Part shown: positions 7,123 through 9,107 of the stretch, one piece after another
How positions within the stretch are numbered: position 1 is the first letter of the stretch
How the letters are laid out: each line of letters begins with the position of its first letter
Assembly (NCBI GenBank): GCA_001724315.1
Contig: MEEC01000244.1
Coordinates: forward strand, 6,873-15,979
Source: Lautropia sp. SCN 70-15
GTDB taxonomy: Bacteria > Pseudomonadota > Gammaproteobacteria > Burkholderiales > Burkholderiaceae_E
DNA length: 9,107 bases
Direction of reading: 5' to 3'
Program-made: the position numbers and the translations under genes
The notes under the pieces: model-generated
What the model was told of the DNA's origin: nothing
Database searches by the model: none
What the model saw: only the letters and a program-made list of their open reading frames with translations

Positions 7123-7592
7123 TGCTGAAGGCGATCGCCGACTTCTTCGAGCGCCAGCTCGGCGGCAGCGGCGCCGGCGCGCGCGAGCAGCACACGATCG
7201 AGCTGGCCACCGCCGCGCTGCTCGCCGAGATGGCGCGCATCGACGGCGAGATCGAGCCCGCCGAGCGCGAGGCGGCGCTGAAGGCCGTGCGCGAGAAGCT
7301 CGGCCTGAGCACGGCCGAAGCCGACCAGTTGTTCGATCTGGCCGAGCAGGAGGCTCGCCAGGCCACCGACTATTTCCAGTTCACCTCGCTGATCAACCGC
7401 CATTTCGACGCCGGCCAGAAGATGCGCGTCATCGAGCTGATGTGGCGGGTGGCGCTGGCCGACGGCGACATCGACGCGCACGAGCGCCACCTGATCCGGC
7501 GAATCGCCGACCTGATCCACGTTCCCCACGCCGACTTCGTCCACGCGCAGCGGCGTGCGCGGGAGAGCCTCGGCGACACCGCCCATGACTGA
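7122..7592 (+). CDS. TerB-like (DjlA-N/TerB fold) protein
   Basis: A 156-residue helical protein. Its ATG shares one base with the stop of the reductase (TGATG), and GGGGAAGG lies seven bases upstream, so translation is probably coupled. Two copies of the acidic motif DGxIxxxE, at residues 41-48 (IDGEIEPAE) and 114-121 (ADGDIDAHE), each sit between helices, the pattern of the TerB fold, in which such acidic residues can bind metal. It matches the uncharacterised stand-alone TerB proteins common in proteobacteria (the COG4103 type). No signal peptide or membrane helix is visible; the N-terminus MLKAIADFFERQLGG is an amphipathic helix that might touch a membrane or partner. The TerB name comes from a tellurite-resistance operon, but no other ter gene is here, so that role should not be assumed. 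Confidence 0.85.
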   Translation: MLKAIADFFERQLGGSGAGAREQHTIELATAALLAEMARIDGEIEPAEREAALKAVREKLGLSTAEADQLFDLAEQEARQATDYFQFTSLINRHFDAGQKMRVIELMWRVALADGDIDAHERHLIRRIADLIHVPHADFVHAQRRARESLGDTAHD

Positions 7593-8778
7593 ACTCCGCT
7601 CCATTCTCGACCCCCTCCTCTCGCAATCGATCGAAGCCGGCGAGGTGCCCGGTATCGCCGCGCTGGTCGTCGACCGCCACGGCGTCGTCTACGAGAACGC
7701 CTTCGGCCTGCGCACCCTCGGCGAGCCGACACCGATGTCGACCGACACCGTGGGCTGGATCGCGTCGATGACCAAGGCGATCACCGGCGCCGCGGTGATG
7801 CAGGCCGTGGAGCGCGGCCTGCTCGATCTCGACGCGCCGGCCGGACGCGTGGCGCCCGAGATCGACACGATCGGCGTGCTCGAGGGCTTCGAGGCCAACG
7901 GCACCCCGCGTTTCCGCCCACCGAAGCGCCCGGTCACGCTGCGCGACCTGATGACCCACACCGCGGGCTTCAGCTACGAGCGCTGGAGCGACGAGGTCTG
8001 GCGCTGCCACCAGGCACTAGGCATCCCGGCCAACAGCACCTGCAAGCTGGCCATGCTGCGCTCGCCGCTGATGTTCGACCCCGGCTCGCGCTGGGAATAC
8101 GGCATCGGCATCGACTGGGCCGGCCGGATGCTCGAGATCGCGAGCGGCCGGAAGCTCGGCGACTGGATGCGCGACGAGATCTTCGCGCCGCTGGGCATGC
8201 GCGACAGCGCTTTCCGGATCACGCCCGGCATGCGCGCGCGGCTCGCGAAGATGCACCAGCGCGATGCCGCCGGCGCGATCGCGCCGCTGCCCGACTTCGA
8301 GATTCCGCAGGAGCCCGAGTTCGAGATGGGCGGCGGCGGGCTGTATTCCACCGCGGCCGACTACGCGCGCTTCCTGCGGATGATCCTGAACCGCGGCGAG
8401 CTCGATGGCGTGCGCGTGCTGCGCGCCGAGACCGTGGCGCAGATGGCCGCCGACCAGATCCCCGGCCTGGAAGTGCAGCCGCTGCGCACGCAGGTGCCCG
8501 CGCTGTCGGAGGACGCCGAGTTCTTCCCCGGCCTGTCCAAGGGCTGGGGCCTGAGCTTCATGATCAACCGGGCGGATGCGCCGACCGGCCGCCCGGCGGG
8601 GAGCCTGGCCTGGGCGGGCCTGAGCAACTGCTACTACTGGATCGACCCGCTCAACGGCATCGCCGGCGTGTTCGTATCGCAGCTGCTGCCTTTCGCCGAC
8701 CGGCTGGTGCTGCCACGCTTCCTGGCCTTCGAATCCGCGGTGTATCGGGCGATGAAAGACAGGCGTATTGCCGCATAG
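7585..8778 (+). CDS. Serine hydrolase of the beta-lactamase / family VIII carboxylesterase type
   Basis: 397 residues from ATG 7585, which overlaps the TerB-like gene by eight bases. A GTG at 7555 in the same frame would add ten residues but has no better ribosome site. The nucleophile motif SMTK is at residues 61-64, the catalytic Tyr is probably Tyr172 in WEYGIGIDWAG, and WAG at 343-345 takes the place of the KTG of beta-lactamases. This set is typical of family VIII esterases and related class C-like hydrolases (Pfam Beta-lactamase, PF00144). GGGGLYSTAADYARFLRM, from about residue 251, is another family hallmark. No secretion signal is visible, so a cytoplasmic esterase or amidase is likelier than antibiotic resistance. 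Substrate unknown. Together with the reductase it could serve breakdown of a hydroxy acid ester, but that is inference from position only. Confidence 0.9.
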   Translation: MTELRSILDPLLSQSIEAGEVPGIAALVVDRHGVVYENAFGLRTLGEPTPMSTDTVGWIASMTKAITGAAVMQAVERGLLDLDAPAGRVAPEIDTIGVLEGFEANGTPRFRPPKRPVTLRDLMTHTAGFSYERWSDEVWRCHQALGIPANSTCKLAMLRSPLMFDPGSRWEYGIGIDWAGRMLEIASGRKLGDWMRDEIFAPLGMRDSAFRITPGMRARLAKMHQRDAAGAIAPLPDFEIPQEPEFEMGGGGLYSTAADYARFLRMILNRGELDGVRVLRAETVAQMAADQIPGLEVQPLRTQVPALSEDAEFFPGLSKGWGLSFMINRADAPTGRPAGSLAWAGLSNCYYWIDPLNGIAGVFVSQLLPFADRLVLPRFLAFESAVYRAMKDRRIAA

Positions 8779-8792
8779 ACCCATATTCCCAC

Positions 8793-9101
8793 ATGATGTC
8801 GATCGTGAAGACCACGATCGACATCTCCGACGACCTGCTTCGCCGTGCCAAGCAGGCCGCGCTCGAGGGCAACACCACGCTTCGCGCGATCATCGAGGCC
8901 GCGCTCGAGCGCGCGCTCGGGCCCACGCCGTCCGCATTGCCGCCGCTGCGCACGCCGACCTGGCCGCCGGCCGCAGCCGGCGCCCCAACGCTCGACCCCG
9001 CGGCGCTGCGCGAGATTCTCGACCGCGAGCGCGAGGGCCGCGCCGACGACCCCGAGCGCTTCGCGAAGCGCTTTGGCTTCACGCCGCCGGGGCGCAAGTG
9101 A
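8793..9101 (+). CDS. VapB-type antitoxin with ribbon-helix-helix N-terminus
   Basis: 101 or 102 residues depending on which of two adjacent ATG codons (8793, 8796) is used; no clear Shine-Dalgarno precedes either, and a leaderless or very short-leader transcript is possible. The N-terminus VKTTIDISDDLLRRAKQAA begins with the beta-strand and helix of a ribbon-helix-helix DNA-binding fold, followed by a second helix (TTLRAIIEAALERAL). A Pro- and Ala-rich linker leads to a charged C-terminal segment ending ERFAKRFGF, which would wrap the toxin. This layout matches antitoxins of type II VapBC systems. The gene begins 14 bases after the serine hydrolase stop, and its own stop overlaps a GTG start downstream by four bases. 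Autoregulation is likely, since such antitoxins bind repeats near their own start. Confidence 0.85.
   Translation: MMSIVKTTIDISDDLLRRAKQAALEGNTTLRAIIEAALERALGPTPSALPPLRTPTWPPAAAGAPTLDPAALREILDREREGRADDPERFAKRFGFTPPGRK
8795..8825 (+). repeat. 13-bp perfect inverted repeat over the antitoxin start
   Basis: GATGTCGATCGTG (8795-8807) and CACGATCGACATC (8813-8825) are exact reverse complements with a five-base spacer (AAGAC). The repeat includes the second ATG and the first nine codons or so, the part encoding the DNA-contacting beta-strand. It could be an operator for the antitoxin, as VapBC operators are often inverted repeats near the start, or an RNA hairpin over the start codon that lowers translation. 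No T-run follows, so it is not a terminator. Confidence 0.75.
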
Positions 9102-9107
9102 TCGCAG
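9098..9107 (+). CDS. Probable VapC PIN-domain toxin, first codons only (3' truncated)
   Basis: GTG at 9098 overlaps the antitoxin stop TGA (9099-9101) by four bases and reads Met-Ile-Ala before the window ends. Many PIN-domain toxins start MIAVDTN, where the Asp is the first metal ligand, so these codons fit a VapC. Only three complete codons are present; the call rests mainly on the antitoxin next to it and on the typical antitoxin-toxin overlap. Confidence 0.55.

Noticed and set aside
7122..7592. Tellurite-resistance function for the TerB-like protein
   Set aside because: No other ter gene is present and stand-alone TerB-fold proteins occur widely without that role.
7585..8778. Beta-lactamase giving antibiotic resistance
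   Set aside because: There is no secretion signal, and WAG in place of KTG points to a family VIII-type esterase or similar hydrolase.

Overview
The window is a dense, GC-rich (visibly well above 60%) stretch of bacterial DNA with every supported gene on the + strand. It contains no RNA gene, insertion sequence or CRISPR array. Composition, short overlaps between genes and the protein families suggest a betaproteobacterium, probably of the Burkholderiales. This is inference from style, not from a marker gene.

Layout. (1) Positions 1-252 hold the end of a response-regulator receiver domain, probably the C-terminus of a hybrid sensor kinase. (2) Its stop codon overlaps by four bases (GTGA) the start of one giant gene, 249-6164, which encodes 1971 residues. 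The giant protein joins three enzyme modules that are normally separate: an N-terminal FAD-dependent GMC oxidoreductase of the cholesterol-oxidase-like type with a four-cysteine cluster, a lipase-like alpha/beta hydrolase whose nucleophile elbow carries Cys instead of Ser, and a C-terminal PhoD-like metallophosphatase. (3) After a 43-base gap with a probable promoter and a hairpin over the ribosome binding site comes an apparent operon: a 3-hydroxyisobutyrate-dehydrogenase-like reductase (6208-7122), a TerB-like helical protein (7122-7592) and a family VIII-type serine hydrolase (7585-8778), each overlapping the next. (4) From 8793 there is a VapB-type antitoxin, and at the window edge the first codons of what is probably its VapC toxin partner. 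A perfect 13-bp inverted repeat lies over the antitoxin start.

The most notable element is the three-enzyme fusion. All three catalytic modules keep most of their signature motifs, so it reads as a working multi-enzyme chain. A sterol-like or other lipid alcohol, its ester and a phosphate (or phosphodiester) group are plausible substrates, but the sequence does not identify them. The protein has no signal peptide and should act in the cytoplasm. Its coupling to a receiver-domain gene hints at co-expression with a signalling protein. Codon use in the giant gene (AGG, AGA and CGA arginine codons, more A/T in third positions) differs visibly from the operon downstream, so the two blocks may have different histories.
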